NCBI GenBank assembly: GCA_016785225.1
Contig: JAFBJZ010000637.1
Coordinates: forward strand, 1 to 64,000
DNA from: Psettodes erumei
Lineage: Eukaryota; Chordata; Actinopteri; Pleuronectiformes; Psettodidae
DNA length: 64,000 nucleotides
Reading direction: 5' to 3'
Under the pieces are notes generated by a model. That model did no database searches. It saw only the letters and a list, made by a program, of their open reading frames with translations, and was not told the DNA's origin. This document shows, one piece after another, positions 11,341 to 23,339 of this stretch; position 1 is the first letter of the stretch, and each line of letters begins with the position of its first letter. The translations under genes were made by a program, and so were the position numbers.

Positions 11341-11489
11341 TGCCTCTTGATTTCTGACATTAAAACTGTCCCCTTGCCATTTGTTACGCATATATTAGCC
11401 TTTACATGATTGATTGAATTAATTCATTATTTTGCTGTTTTTAATCTCCTCAAAAAAAAAAAAAAAAAAGAACAGCCTGTAGGTTGGGT
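11341..11489. other. Spacer with poly(A) run
   Basis: Holds an uninterrupted A run at about 11452-11469 and nothing else notable. Confidence 0.6.
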
Positions 11490-11670
11490 TCTGAATAGGA
11501 ATTACCCGGTGGAGCATAGCTAATTACCGAGCATTAGCATATGCAAATGAGCACCGTTATCTTGTGTACAAAATGTTGCTTATGGTAAACACTGGCTAAT
11601 CACTTTAGCGAGTTTAGCTGTTTAAATGCTGGTAATTGCATATTGTTTAAACAGATGGGCTTGATTCGCT
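11490..11670. promoter_or_regulatory. Candidate enhancer with octamer site
   Basis: A compact motif cluster: TAGCTAATTACC (homeodomain core), GCATATGCAAAT (exact POU octamer ATGCAAAT at about 11541-11548), GGTAATTGCATATTG (a second POU/homeodomain-like site) and GTTTAAACA. POU plus homeodomain clusters are typical of vertebrate neural enhancers. This is one of the more convincing non-coding blocks in the window, but it is untested. Confidence 0.4.
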
Positions 11671-12249
11671 GTGACTGAAGATAGCGGCAGGAATGTAAGG
11701 TATCCCTCTTTTGTGTCCACTTTCTGTTTCACCTTGGCAGCTGCACTCGGCGCTGCAGCTCCTTTCATGAAACGAGTGAAAAGGGAATAAAAGATGTGCT
11801 CTGCCTTTAGTATTCGATGTTCTGTGGGAATAATGGTATGAAAAAAAGAAAAGAATAATATAGGAATCAATAAGGCTGAACGGGTTGACACAGGCATCCA
11901 CATGTGTACCCTGATGTACCCGTTGAAGTACAGCATACACATTCAAGGAGCCTGGACGGCGACAGCTGTGAAGGCGACCCTGCACCCCCCCACTGAGCTC
12001 GAAAGATTTTAACTGTGCCCAGCTACACAACAAGTAAAAATTGTGGAAATATCCTCCGACACAGTGGGAACATCAACTGGGCAACAGCCAATCACAATCG
12101 TCTTGATTCCAGCAGAAAGAGAAGAACAGAGCTGTTACGCTACACTATGTGAGGGAATTTTAGAGCTGTTTTTTTTAAAAACTTTGAACGACGTGGAAGA
12201 AAAGCTGATCATCGCAGCCTCTTGTTTCATAAATGTGTACAATGCACTG
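11671..12249. other. Non-coding spacer
   Basis: Two overlapping minus-strand frames (11622-11942 and 11647-12033; 106 and 128 codons) and one plus frame (12043-12270) lie here. None resembles a known family, and they occupy the same DNA in different frames, so chance is likely. 11700-11780 is moderately motif-rich. Confidence 0.5.
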
Positions 12250-12475
12250 TATCACAAAGAAATTAATTGATAAACTTGATTAGAAAATTATTAGAAAAAA
12301 ATGTATTCAAGTTGTGCTTCTGTCATAAAACACCTGTGACACATATTCTAGTCTAGAATTATTGTTTTCAGTTTTGTGATTCAACAATGATATAACACAT
12401 CGCCATGTGAATGTTATGTCAGAAAAATCAATCAATCCACATTGAGTGATCAACCAACATTGCAAATTGCTGCAG
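12250..12475 (+). repeat. Possible degenerate copy of the dispersed repeat
   Basis: It begins AATTAATTGATAAACTTGAT and ends with GCTGCAGCTCTAATC; the middle has AAAACACCTGTGACAC. The order loosely follows the better copies near 6.1, 13.9 and 36.8 kb, but the match is weak. Confidence 0.25.
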
Positions 12476-12960
12476 CTCTAATCTCCTTTTGATGAACTCA
12501 TTGATTAATCAGCTGTTGATTTCAGCTCATAACCATTCTAGGCTTGAGCACTGCCATATATTATAAGATCAATAGCAGAATTCTCTTTCTAGTGAATTTA
12601 GAAAACCGATGTGAAGATGGATTCAGAGATACACTGTAAGACAAAGAGCATTGCACCTCTTTCCCTAACTGTTCAACATTTAGGCAACAAAACTCTGTTG
12701 TGTAGCAGCGAACAGAAACAAAAAAAGTTCCAGTCTCACAGATGATGTGGGACACAATGTGAAGCTGTCCTCAAACTTGCTTTGCAATTTCAGAGAAAAA
12801 AACAGTTCACAAAGAGAGCGGTCAAAGTTTATCAGCGGACGATTTTTGTAGAGAAGCGGGACCCTGAGGGAGAAGAGTCGCTGCCCTCAGAGGTTAGTGC
12901 TCTGTGGATGACAGTGGTCCGAGAGAAGCCCAGGGGGGCAAACTTTATACTCGGTGGATG

Positions 12961-12961
<1 letters not shown>

Positions 12962-13007
<46 letters not shown>
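12962..13007. repeat. (CA)23 microsatellite
   Basis: Pure dinucleotide tract of about 46 bp, likely length-polymorphic. The overlapping frames at 12782-13207 (plus) and 12945-13175 (minus) owe their length to this tract (alternating His-Thr or Val-Cys) and are not genes. Confidence 0.97.
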
Positions 13008-13008
<1 letters not shown>

Positions 13009-13146
13009 GGTGTCTTCTTTTGTGCAATGTCTACAGGGTGATTTAGAGATACTCTTTCACACACACAAACACACACATACACACAAGGTGTCTTCTTTTG
13101 TGCAATGTCCACAGGGTGATTTAGAGATACTCTTTCACACACACAC
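13007..13146. repeat. 78-bp tandem duplication with internal CA tracts
   Basis: AAGGTGTCTTCTTTTGTGCA begins at 13007 and again at 13085. The two copies differ visibly only at one T/C site in the shared body and in the length of the CA tail. A CA tract ends each copy, which suggests slippage or unequal exchange between CA tracts. Confidence 0.93.
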
Positions 13147-13854
13147 TGTTTCTCAGGCTGTGCAGGAAACACCAAGACAGAAAGGTAGTCAGACAGAGAG
13201 AGAATAAATGTTCATGTGTCTCTCTGAGTCACCCCGCGGTCCTCTTACGGAAGAGATACAATCATTTCATCATGTCGCAGTGAACACCCACCTTATCTCT
13301 TGCTGTGGAGGGAACAGGGTGTGAGTCAAACCCACCACCAAATAAAAAAAATAAAAATAGAAAAAAACAGACCATTTTGCTCTCTAAACACAGTCATTTG
13401 ATGATAAAGAAAAATCCATCGCAATAATTCAGCCCTCTGTGGGGGCTGGACTTTGGCAATAATTGTGACCAAGTGGCTCATACTTTTTTGTGGAGTGGAG
13501 AGTAATTAGAATGTGCACGTTCACATTTCTGCTCCTGTAGAAAAATAAAGCTGGCTGGCTTTTAGTTTGCAATTCTGTCTGTACTTCAATTTATTAAGAC
13601 TAAGTACTCACTGGCTACCTTGTAATTGTCTGCATAAAGGCAACGGAGAAAACAGTGGTTTAACCATAAACACTGACAGACATTTGTTAAACTGTTGTGC
13701 TCTGGAGGAACAGAAAAATTACATCTGTGAACATAACACAGATTTTTTTTAGTCTGCGCACTGTATATTTACAGCGTGTAAGTGAATATTAAAAGGAGCT
13801 CAAGAGCTGAGCTACACACAATGGAACCCATTAACTTCCTGCAGTTCTCTAAAG
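13147..13854. other. Non-coding spacer
   Basis: Nothing gene-like. Short A-rich runs near 13340-13370. Confidence 0.55.
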
Positions 13855-14090
13855 AATATGAAACAATAATATTTCAATAATATTATCATATTACAAAATA
13901 TATTGGTTTTGCACTGGTGACCACATCGAACAAGGGGCATAAAGACACGACTGTGGACTCTGGGAAATATTAGGTGTTTTCTTTTTTAGCTACTATTTCT
14001 TTATGTTTTACAAATAAATGGTGAAATAGAGAAAATAACTGTGCGATTAATGGATAATGAAAATAATCATTAGTTTCAGCTGTAGCCTGA
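13855..14090 (+). repeat. Dispersed percomorph repeat, copy B
   Basis: The right half is the best match in the window to the family: GACTCTGGGAAATATTAG (13957-13974), ATGTTTTACA, GAGAAAATAACTGTGCGATT and then GGATAATGAAAATAATCATT (14051-14070), followed by AGTTTCAGCTGTAG. The left part (ATATATTGGTTTTGCACTGG) fits the same order as copy A. Non-coding; old. Confidence 0.7.
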
Positions 14091-15759
14091 GGACACACTT
14101 TGCTGAGAGTAGAGCAAACAGCTGAGTCAGCCGCAGCAGCATCAGTAAAGCTGCCACAAATGCACGAAAAGAGTTTGAGCTACTGAAACACATTAAGTCT
14201 GCATATGCCCCGGAATAGATACATGCCATCACAACTCTTAGCCAAAGCTTCCAAACCCTTGCAGACAAACACTTTTTACATTTATACATCTCAGTGATCT
14301 ACATAGCATCAACACACCCATTTTATCCTTTTTGTCCTGAGCAACGCCCTGTAACAGCAGACGCGATCAATGTGATGTTCATCATGCAGTAAATTCTGTG
14401 AGCTGTAAACGCCTGCTAATTAATAGCACATAAACACTTAATACTTCTAAACTGATGCATGTATGTTGTTATTTCCACATATTGCTGTATGATTTGGGCG
14501 ATAGTGTTTCGCTGCTCTACAAAGACCTCATCTTTCAGGGTTCCTCTGATGGGCAAAAATGATTAAAGGCTCCAAATGAAAAGAAAAAAACCCCCATCTA
14601 ATTCCCACTCCTCTCATTGCCACATTTCAATATCACACATCAGCTAAGATAACTCATTAAAGTCTGTGCTGTAAAGCATGCCTGAAGGTACACATATTCT
14701 CCTGGCGTGCTCTTTTGTTTGGAATATAAAGATGAAAGACTGGATAATTGGTATGAGCGGTGGTAGCCACCGTGGCTGGGAAACTGAGTCACAGGACTGG
14801 ACATGCACAGAATTAATATCCAGCAGATACAGAAAAAAGTAAAATCCCACAGATGAAAGGGAAATTATGAGGCCTTTCACTTAAATAATTACCTTTCTGC
14901 AAAGCATTTTTAACATTGCGATCACGACATATACCATTAAAATGAACCACTGGCATGGGGCTGCTCTTTAGGTCTTTCAGCGTGTACAGGGACCGAAGTG
15001 TGAAGCAATTTACAGAATCATTATTTTGAAAAGCGGTTGAAATGGTCTGTGAGTGTGAATTACAGCGGCAGGTCCAAGAGCAAATGTCGATGAATCGATT
15101 TTCTCCACAATGCAGCAGTCTGTTGTCTGTAAATCGGTAAAATTGGTTGGTAAATTCAGCGCATGTTCTCTGTAGTTATACGTTAAAAAAAGTTCTCCGG
15201 CTCTGAAGGTGCGAAGCTGAGCACCGCTCAAGGTGAAGGTCAGTGCAGGTGTGTGGGCAGTTTGGGGTTTTTTGGTGCCAGGCTCTCTGGGCACTCCTCA
15301 GCCAGGAGCAGACACGGACTAACCAGCCATATCAGATATTTCCATGTCGGCAATGTTCGGTGTTCCAGTCTGGAAATCACTTGCTCCTGGGAGACATCCA
15401 TCTTCCCTGATGATGGACCTCCCCATCTTCCATCTATACTTCTTTTACCTCTAAGCCCCTCCCCACTTTATATTTCCCCTCAGCATTTCTCTAAGGGAAA
15501 GAGAGTCATTAGCAGGTAATGAAACCAGGAGATGTGTGATTCCGGTGAGTGTCTGTGGGGCTCGCCGAATGGGGAACTTGAGAGTGGACGTTTTCCTGGT
15601 TGCGTCTTGTCCGTGCTATTTTGGCCCCCGCTCTGAAGGAGAGACATAGTAATTGGCTCCCCTCGGAGACTGGCTAGCATCGGAGCAAAATGTGCCCAAT
15701 TTGCTGTGGCCGGTTCATTCCACGAAGCCACATATACCATGTATAATAGATGTGCATAT
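14091..15759. other. Non-coding spacer
   Basis: No gene recognised. Minus-strand frames at 14047-14289, 14644-14880, 15010-15294 and 15480-15740 are short and unrelated to known families. 15310-15640 has moderately rich, non-repetitive sequence that could include regulatory DNA. Confidence 0.5.
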
Positions 15760-15804
15760 CGCGTTCTCGCTCTCTTTCTCTCTCTCTCGACTCTCTGTCT
15801 TCAG

Positions 15805-16676
15805 GGCGAACGAAGCTGCTCTGATTTTCACCCTGTAGTGTGCGAGCAGGAGGGGAATGAAAACCCGGCTTCACGATTGGATGACATGCTGGGTGATACA
15901 CTGTTGAACTGCTTTGACCGCTGCGGCTTGAAAGTTGCCATCAAGAAGCTCTCGCTCCTGAAATATACATCAGGATCTCAGCCATTTAAATATAGATGTA
16001 GTGTACGGTATGTGCGCTGTGAGAACGGTATAAGTGTCACTGTATCCTGCTGGGGAATGTCTGACATACTCTTCTTTGTTTACCGGGCTTGAAATGAGGC
16101 TGTCTTCGTCTTTTATACTTTACAAGTAGCTGTCATGTTCTTGATGCATGAGTGGACCAGTGCTGGCCAATATATGTTTCACCCAATTCCCATCTAAACT
16201 AAGGACTTCTTCACACACAAGATTTTTCCATCAACCTACTGGCAACGAAAGGCACCCACTGTACAGAGAGATTTTGGAGGTTTTTTTTTTTTAGATTTGG
16301 TTCAAACTCAAAGTGCTTTTCACAGGACAGTGGTTGGTCTACCTTCTCAACTGTGGCTTCTTTACTGAGATTACAGAGAGGATATAATGATGGGATTTTA
16401 TCCCGGGTTGCGGGAACATGTTGTGCACAGGATGGGCGAAGATGAAGAGGATTTTGGACATATCATGATTCATGATTTCAGGGAAAGATCAGTGCATCAA
16501 AATATTTTTTAACAGCAGCACCCCTAACAACATGGTGAATCATACCATCTACAAGCACTCCATCGTCCATTATCTCGACAACGGGTGGAAAATGGCCAGG
16601 TTCCCGTTTCGAATCACACTGCGAGTTTCATGAGCGCTTTCCTGCCCTAACTCGTGGATGCCAGCTCAACGTCCAG
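15805..16676 (+). other. Possible exon (probably non-coding) between good splice signals
   Basis: A CT-rich tract at 15765-15800 ends in GTCTTCAG (acceptor at about 15804). At the other end, GTCCAG|GTGAGT (donor at 16676/16677) is a near-ideal 5' splice site. Within it, one frame is open from the acceptor to a TGA at 16090, and a second acceptor-like GATTTCAG at about 16482 opens a 50-codon frame that contains HYLDNGWKMARFPFRI and stops at 16633. Neither frame reaches the donor and neither peptide is recognised. A non-coding RNA exon or coincidence are both possible. Confidence 0.22.
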
Positions 16677-17695
16677 GTGAGTTCCACCGTGAAAAGTGCA
16701 GAGATGAGCTGTGTTCGTATCTGCAAGGGGGTGAAGAATAGTGTTGCTCACAGTGCGGGGCCGAATGTGACTTGTACATGCAGAGAGATAGCATGTCAGG
16801 AGGCCAAGGAAATCTCATTCCCCTATATTTTCTGGCTGGCTTGGGCCAACCCCCGGATGAATGATAAATGAGCTGTTAAAGTCGAGGTCTTGTGTGCAAT
16901 CCTCACCCATAGCATAACTGTTAGTGTGGCCACTGTCACGGGAATGCTGTGATTCAGAAGAGAAAAAGAACAATAAAACTCCCTGAGGTAATTTTCCTCA
17001 CGTGTGAAAACCCTTCATTTTCTCGTCTTTCGCCAAAGATCAACACACCACCCTCACCCTCTTTACAAAGCAACTGTGATGTACAGTATCTGCATCAGGT
17101 CTGTACAAACTGTTCAGCCTTTCAGAGAAACAGCAGTTATTGCCATGGTTACCCAAGAAATATGAGATATATTCCACCTTTTTGCTCTTGTGTCAGTAAA
17201 ATTGCTATCTGAAAGATGTTGAGACGTGACCCAGCATCTCAGTGCCTATTAGAAGTCTCATTGAAGAATTCCCCAAACAGTAATTTGGAGAACGGCGGTC
17301 GCAGCTAAGTGAAATCCTGTGGTTCAGTGTAGAGACATGATTTTAGATTCTTTATAGACTAGATATTTCCTTTGAGCAGGCCAGTTGTAAACCTGGAAGA
17401 ATATTTCTGCCTGGGGCTACAAGGTCTTGTTTACTTCACATGCAAAAGAAAGGTGTACATCATGGCCACATGCTTCCACAGAGATTCAGATTGTGTGATC
17501 CTGGATCCTTTCTCGTGGCGCAGAAATCTCAATTCCATCTCAAGGACGGTCCTCCTCGCATTCCAATTGCAGTGGCAAATGGGTAAGGTGAATGTTAAAT
17601 GATCCCGATCTTGATGGATTCTGTTTTTGTGAGACTCCCTCAGGGCTAAGTAGCCGTTTGACACATGCCGTTTCCATGGTAAATGGAAGCTTCGC
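16677..17695. other. Non-coding spacer
   Basis: No gene recognised. 17138-17152 holds TTGCCATGGTTACC, half of an RFX dyad. 17250-17300 (GAATTCCCCAAACAGTAATT) is motif-rich. Confidence 0.5.
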
Positions 17696-17830
17696 TGAAG
17701 AGGCGGCTGAGTCCGTTAAAGGTTACGGCGTGAGGGATTGGCTGGATGGGCGCCACGCAAGGCAGCTCAGGGCCTCTGATTGGACAGAGGTGAAACAGCG
17801 GGTCGCCTGGTTGGCTGAGCAGCATGTCTT
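17696..17830. promoter_or_regulatory. Paired inverted CCAAT boxes
   Basis: ATTGG occurs at 17737-17741 (GGGATTGGCTGG) and 17779-17783 (CTCTGATTGGAC), 42 bp apart, near four helical turns, with a further GGTTGGCTG at about 17810. Closely spaced NF-Y boxes are common in promoters, but no TATA box or CpG island is nearby. The 182-codon forward frame across this block (17592-18140) includes a (CA)n tract and is unrecognised. Confidence 0.3.
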
Positions 17831-18169
17831 TGGAACCGTGGACACACACTCGCCATGTTCTCATCTGCTCCCGCTAATTAGCTGTTCGCCTGAGAGAGCA
17901 CTGTGCTGCCCGCCAACCCCATTAGCCAACCAAACTGTCCCCATGAATCCAAGCTTCACAAACAAACACACACACACACACGCTCAATCATACCCATCTC
18001 TCCATCACAGCTCCTACCGAGCTTGTAACCATGGGGATGGAAGATTTTATTTATCTAATACCCGAGACGCTTTGAGTGATGTGTTGATGCTAAAATTACA
18101 GGGTGTGCGCGGTTTAAGGATGGCCAAACAGAATGTGTGAGGGGGCGCGCTCATCTCTCATCGTCCTCC
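17831..18169. other. Spacer with short CA tract
   Basis: (CA)n at 17965-17981; nothing else recognised. Confidence 0.6.
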
Positions 18170-18400
18170 TCCTCCTATTCTGCTCCGGCAGCATAATGAG
18201 CCATCAGCTACTGCTGACAACCTAACATCAGCTGGCCAATTAATGCCCATGCTTCTTTTTTAATCAGGCGCCTGTGCAGACGCCTCAGTCCAACAATGTC
18301 TGGGCTCTGGCTATTTGGAGGCTGCTTTTTTGTGAGGCTCTATAATGATTTCCTCCAGAAAAGCAGACTTCACATTCTGCCAGATGATTAGTACTCAATG
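18170..18400. promoter_or_regulatory. Candidate conserved non-coding element
   Basis: A motif-dense, repeat-free block: GCATAATGAGCC, CTGGCCAATTAATGCCC, TTTTTAATCAGGCGCC, GGCTCTATAATGATTTCC and GATGATTAGTACTCAATG. This is the kind of texture seen in ancient vertebrate enhancers. Conservation is untested. Confidence 0.38.
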
Positions 18401-21400
18401 GGAGCATCTTGGATAGAAGCCTGGAGGTAGTGTTATATCCAGTGGAGAGCCACAAAGCATGCATACTACACTGCACAATAACTACAATTAGGGAGCGTTC
18501 GCAAGACGGACTGCTCAAAGAGGGCTTCAAGAGGTTAGCAGCTTGGATGATTCAACAGAAACACAATGCATGCATGTTTCAAAGACAGTCTGGTGGTGTT
18601 TCTCCAAAGGCATGGCAGGGATAAAAACCTGCTTTGCTAAGATAGCTGTTGCTGTTAAAGAGGTGACATGAGATAAACAGCCCTTTGAGAAGCAGAAAGG
18701 AGATAAAAACAGATGTTCAAATGGGCAACAAAACGAAGTGGAAACTGAAGGCGCTTTATGACAAAGAGACCCATCTTCTCATTACAGAGTCCACAGAAGT
18801 GGCCCGTTTGCACTGCCAAGTGGAAGGGGGAGGGGCGATGTCAATGAAAGAGCGCTGGAGAGAGAGAGAGAGACAGATAGAAGAGTGCGAGCTCTCCAAA
18901 TGGTACTGTCAGAAGATAAGGAGAGCTATTTGGTTGTGGCTGATGCTTCACAGCCGGGTCATGCATCGCTATTTTTGACACCCACTCAAGTCTGCTGTCA
19001 CTCACCGGACTCCCTTATCAGGCTAAACCTGGCAGTGAAAACCCCACCACGTTTCTCAGCGATGTTCCTGTGAAACATGTATGATTTCTGATGACATTTT
19101 CCATGTCTTACAGTACACTATTAGTGGTGTTATGAGGTAGATCTGCAGCAATACACCCTGAATCCATCCTTCTTTTCTATCCAACCAGTGGTATGAACCT
19201 GCTCTCAACTGTGCCATGCCTGGTTTATGAACCAACATCGATTTATATGTTAATTATAGCCTGGGACAGATCTAACAAGCTTTAATGTAAGTGTGATTAC
19301 TCCTAAGCTCGCTGTATCTCCTTTATCTCTCTTCTATTTCCTCCATCCCCTCACAATCTGCGGCCCAGCATCTGCAGTCTTGTCACGCAGCTGACACAGG
19401 TTATCCTGATGATAGCAGATGTCATTTAATGTGATCTCCAGGGGAGAGTGAAGGGGCTAAGGCTAATGGAGAGTGGAGCAAATCTGATTTCTGTTTGACA
19501 ACATTGTTCCCTTTTCCAGCTCCACCTGCCAGATTGCTTTGAACTGGGCACGCGGAGCCGGATCCAGCTTTGGAGGCTGGTGTGGAAAGACGGGGCGAGG
19601 TCATTTGCTCTGCAGCTGCAATCAACTGTTTTCTGTATTCCGACAGAATCTGTTTCTGCACTGAACTACACAGTTGCAAAGTTGCTCACTGTTACACTGC
19701 CTGTGGTCATGTTTGGACTGAGTGAAATAACAAAGCGTGTAAAGTTCTTTTTTGTTCGACTTCAAATGTTTTACTTCTCATTTGCCTCTGAATATAAAGG
19801 GACAAGCAACTGAATATGGTATGAGCACCTGAACCAGTGATGATAATATATGTAAGTGGGTCAGCGATTACAGCAACCACACCATACCCAGCAGCAGTCA
19901 GTGGAGATGATTGCATAATCCTGAAAGCATCTACTAATTACCATTTGTCACTTGCCATTGTATTTTACCATGTGTTGCTGGCAGGGACATAAGAAGAGCT
20001 ATCCCCAGTTTTAAAGTCACACTGGAAAGATTATTGCAAGTGTACAAGCCAGATTTTTATCAATATACCTTGGGGGTCTTGTGGGGGGGTTGTTGGCAGA
20101 CATTGACGGGGCACTCATTGACGGTAAGCAAATAAATCATGCAAAATGTTACCATGCTGTCATGAGAAATGTTACCATCGCGGGCGCCCTAGAAAAGGTC
20201 AGTGGCAACATATGCACTGAGATGAAGAGAGATGGCGCATGACTCAATTCTCAGAGCTGAAGTCATCGTGACAGGTTGGGCAGGCCAAGGCTTACAGGGA
20301 GGGCAGCTCTGATCTCACATTTAAATCTACAGCTGCGCAGACATACGGCACCAAGGCTGTGCAGCACATCGGTCTCCGTCGCTGCTACTAAAGCATACTG
20401 TCAGTTCTGGATGCTGGACCTTGATTAGCAACTTCTTCTTCCCAACTACCGGGAACAACTGAGATCTCAAGTGGAACCATTTTCTCTATGGGTCTGACAC
20501 GAATGGACATTTAACAATAGGAGCAAAAGAAATTTGCCACTTGTATTACTTGTAAAGGAGAAGTGCACTGGTATGTTTTAAGAGTGCGCACTCAGCGTGT
20601 AATGACTATTCACAGGCAGATAGCTGCCTCCTCTGGCCTGTGTGGCTAATGTTAATCACACAGTGCTGCACACAAAGGCAAGTGATTGGGCACCCTGCTG
20701 TTTGTACAGGGTGGCTGCACGGCTCCAGGGCTCTGGAATGCTCCACAATCAGAAATGCACAGCACATACTGAAGCAGGTGTGCAAACACATAATGTAAAC
20801 ACACACACACACACACACAACGGCACACAATGCATGGATGCACACGCAAGCACAAACAAAACTGCAGACAGTGTGGGGGTAATAGACACAGAAGCAGAAA
20901 TGAGCGCGTTGTGCTTTACAGTACAGCTTAATGGTCAGATATCTCTTGGAAGGGAACAGGCGACACTCGCTCTGCATGCATCATGCATTCACAGCATGCC
21001 CCTCTTATCTCCTCAGTTGACACAAGAACCCTGTAATTAAATGTGACTTCTGTCATCTCTCTAACTCAAATAAATGAAATACTGACACACACACACACTG
21101 CCAGAGGCCTTTATGAAGTCTAACCTCCCTGTCAACTGACTTTAGGGTGGGCCAAAGAAAGGGAGTGGGAAAAGGAAAATCAGACAGCTGCTTTTTAGAT
21201 CAAAGTTGTCCAGACTCAGAACAAGCACCGCAATGTGGAATAATTCACACAAATCTAATGGCCATCAAAGGGCTCTTTTCCCCCTAAAGAGATGTGCTGT
21301 GGGATATGTCCAGTGTAGCCTGTGTTCTTACCATCAAAGTAAATGACTCTCTCACTATGGGTCATTACTGCAAGCGGCTCCTGTCAATAATGAGTAAGCA

Positions 21401-21619
21401 ACCCTTAATCTAATTTGACAGAGGGGCCACAGCTCTGGTGAAAAGCCATCCTCTCCATAAAGAGTAATGGACTGCTCGCTGTGCACGCGCTCACTTTGAA
21501 ATGAGAAAACGCAGACAGCGAGAAAGGGCTTTCTTGCTTTCGCACACAAACAATTCTCAAAGCAAGGTGCACAGATCACTGCATCCACTTAGCACCTAGT
21601 CCCGTCACTGTCAAACAAG
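18401..21619. other. Non-coding spacer with microsatellites
   Basis: No gene recognised. It holds (GA)n at 18857-18872, (CA)n at 20799-20819 and 21085-21098, a G run at 20082-20088, and an AP-1-type TGACTCA at about 20240. Frames at 19422-19679, 20606-20977 and 20642-21040 are short, overlapping and unrecognised. Confidence 0.5.
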
Positions 21620-21990
21620 CAGCTTAAGTTCGCTTCTTTGATGCCAGCTGCCGGTTCTTCCGGTCTGATCAAAGCGCTCAGGCGCCCATGCCAAACTATA
21701 TTGACTGTGACTGATTTAATTATTGATGGGTGGCTGCTTGGTTTTGCTGACTGACCCCACCCGACTGTCCCGTGTGATGCCCCAAGGATGGCAGACCCTC
21801 TGCCCCTCGCCTCCTCCGCGCTGCCTTTACCACCACTGGGCTCCAGTCAGAGTCTACCCTGTCAGCCAGTCAAGCCTGCTAGATGCTAATGCAATGTGAC
21901 CACTTTCAGCCCTCCACCTCTCTTTGTGATGTCAAGGGCATATATATTCAGCACTATCAGTGTGGAACAGCTGCACTCACTCCAGTCTGC
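21620..21990. promoter_or_regulatory. Candidate regulatory block with a TATA-like box
   Basis: 21680-21770 holds ACTGATTTAATTATTGATGG (21709-21728), a homeodomain-rich word. Further right, GGGCATATATATTCAGC at about 21938-21954 looks like a TATA box, with a plausible start region near 21975. No transcript can be identified from sequence. Confidence 0.28.
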
Positions 21991-23339
21991 AGTGCCCATC
22001 ACGCTGGGTCCCCGGCCGTGGTTAGGAGCCCTCTTAGGCACTAAAGGTCATTAACGATTTATTTCAGCGAAGGCTTCGCTGCAGACCCCTGATGGCTGGT
22101 GGCAAACATCAGAAATCATCCAGAAAAAGGGGCAAAAATAAAGTTGTCCAAATTTGAAGCTCTTATGGGAGGTCAGACGAGTTAGAAATGCTAAAAAAAT
22201 AAATAAATGATACAACAACCAAGGTTAGGTACTTTAAAAGCACTTTTTTTTAAAGATTACTTTTTTTTTTTTATAAACTTTCACACTCAATACCCAGACA
22301 TTTTTGTTAAGCTGCAACAAAGGTATAATTTCAGTTTGGAAGGTCATGTTTTTCACTGTGTACCAGAAAGGTTTTCATTTGTGCAAGAGAAGCTTTCTCC
22401 CAACCGCAATGAGAGACGGCATGCAGACGAGACAATAACAGTAATGATAGCGCGGTATAGGTCTGGAGGTTTCCCAGAGTAATCAAAGGTTTAACGAGCA
22501 TCTTTCAAACAATTCTATGACACCACCGCTCACTCCGCCGAACGTCAGTTTCTGCAAACATGAAGAATCATGAAGAACTGACTTCAGGGGTCACCGTCGG
22601 CAGACCACTCTCACACACTACACACCTGTCCCGCGATCGCGCATGCAAACCTGATTAAATATTGAATAATCACTGTAAATCCATACCAATCACCGCAGTG
22701 ACACTCAAGTGAATTGACAAGTGGGTCACAACATCTGCCACATGCCTGCTGTTATATAATGAGCAGATTACATTCCAATATGCGATGAGAGACAGTTAAA
22801 GGACAAACGGACATTTGGCGGAAATATGCTTGTTTGCTTTCTCCACATAAGTTGGTCGATGGAGGATATTTATTTGATACTGGGTGTTCAGTACAGATGA
22901 GCGAAACATAATTAAAAACCCAGTTCAGCCCAAAAATCTGAAGTAGCAGCAAGTAGCTAATCCAGCTACATCCAGAGGTGACTTGTAAAGCTTCACAGTG
23001 TGTACTGCATATTGTGCATTTCACCCATACAGAAATATGTTTCTTTATCAACTCTGAACAAAGCGCATTTCCTCACTTAAAGGAGGTATATACATTTCCT
23101 CTGTGTTTAGTCTTTGTGCCACACTGGGCTAAACATGCGAAGCCGGTCTCTCCCTACCGAAGGCGCAGAGATTACACCGGTATCGATCCCCTCGTCTAAC
23201 TCCCAGTTAAGACAGCAAACAAGTGTGTTTCCCACACTACCTGAGTTTGGCCTGGTGCCAACCTGCTGACCTGACCACCCCCAGTTACAACTGACACCTG
23301 TGGACCAGGCAAGGATTTAATGGGTGTGTGTTTTAATTA
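21991..23339. other. Non-coding spacer
   Basis: It contains T runs at 22244-22272 and otherwise complex non-coding sequence. Frames at 22207-22482 (plus) and 22752-23051 (minus) are unrecognised. Confidence 0.5.

Noticed and set aside
17592..18140. 182-codon forward frame
   Set aside because: It contains a (CA)n-encoded Thr-His run and has no recognisable domain or splice context.
20606..21040. Overlapping 123- and 132-codon frames on opposite strands
   Set aside because: Both gain length from the (CA)n tract at 20799-20819 and neither has a recognisable domain.
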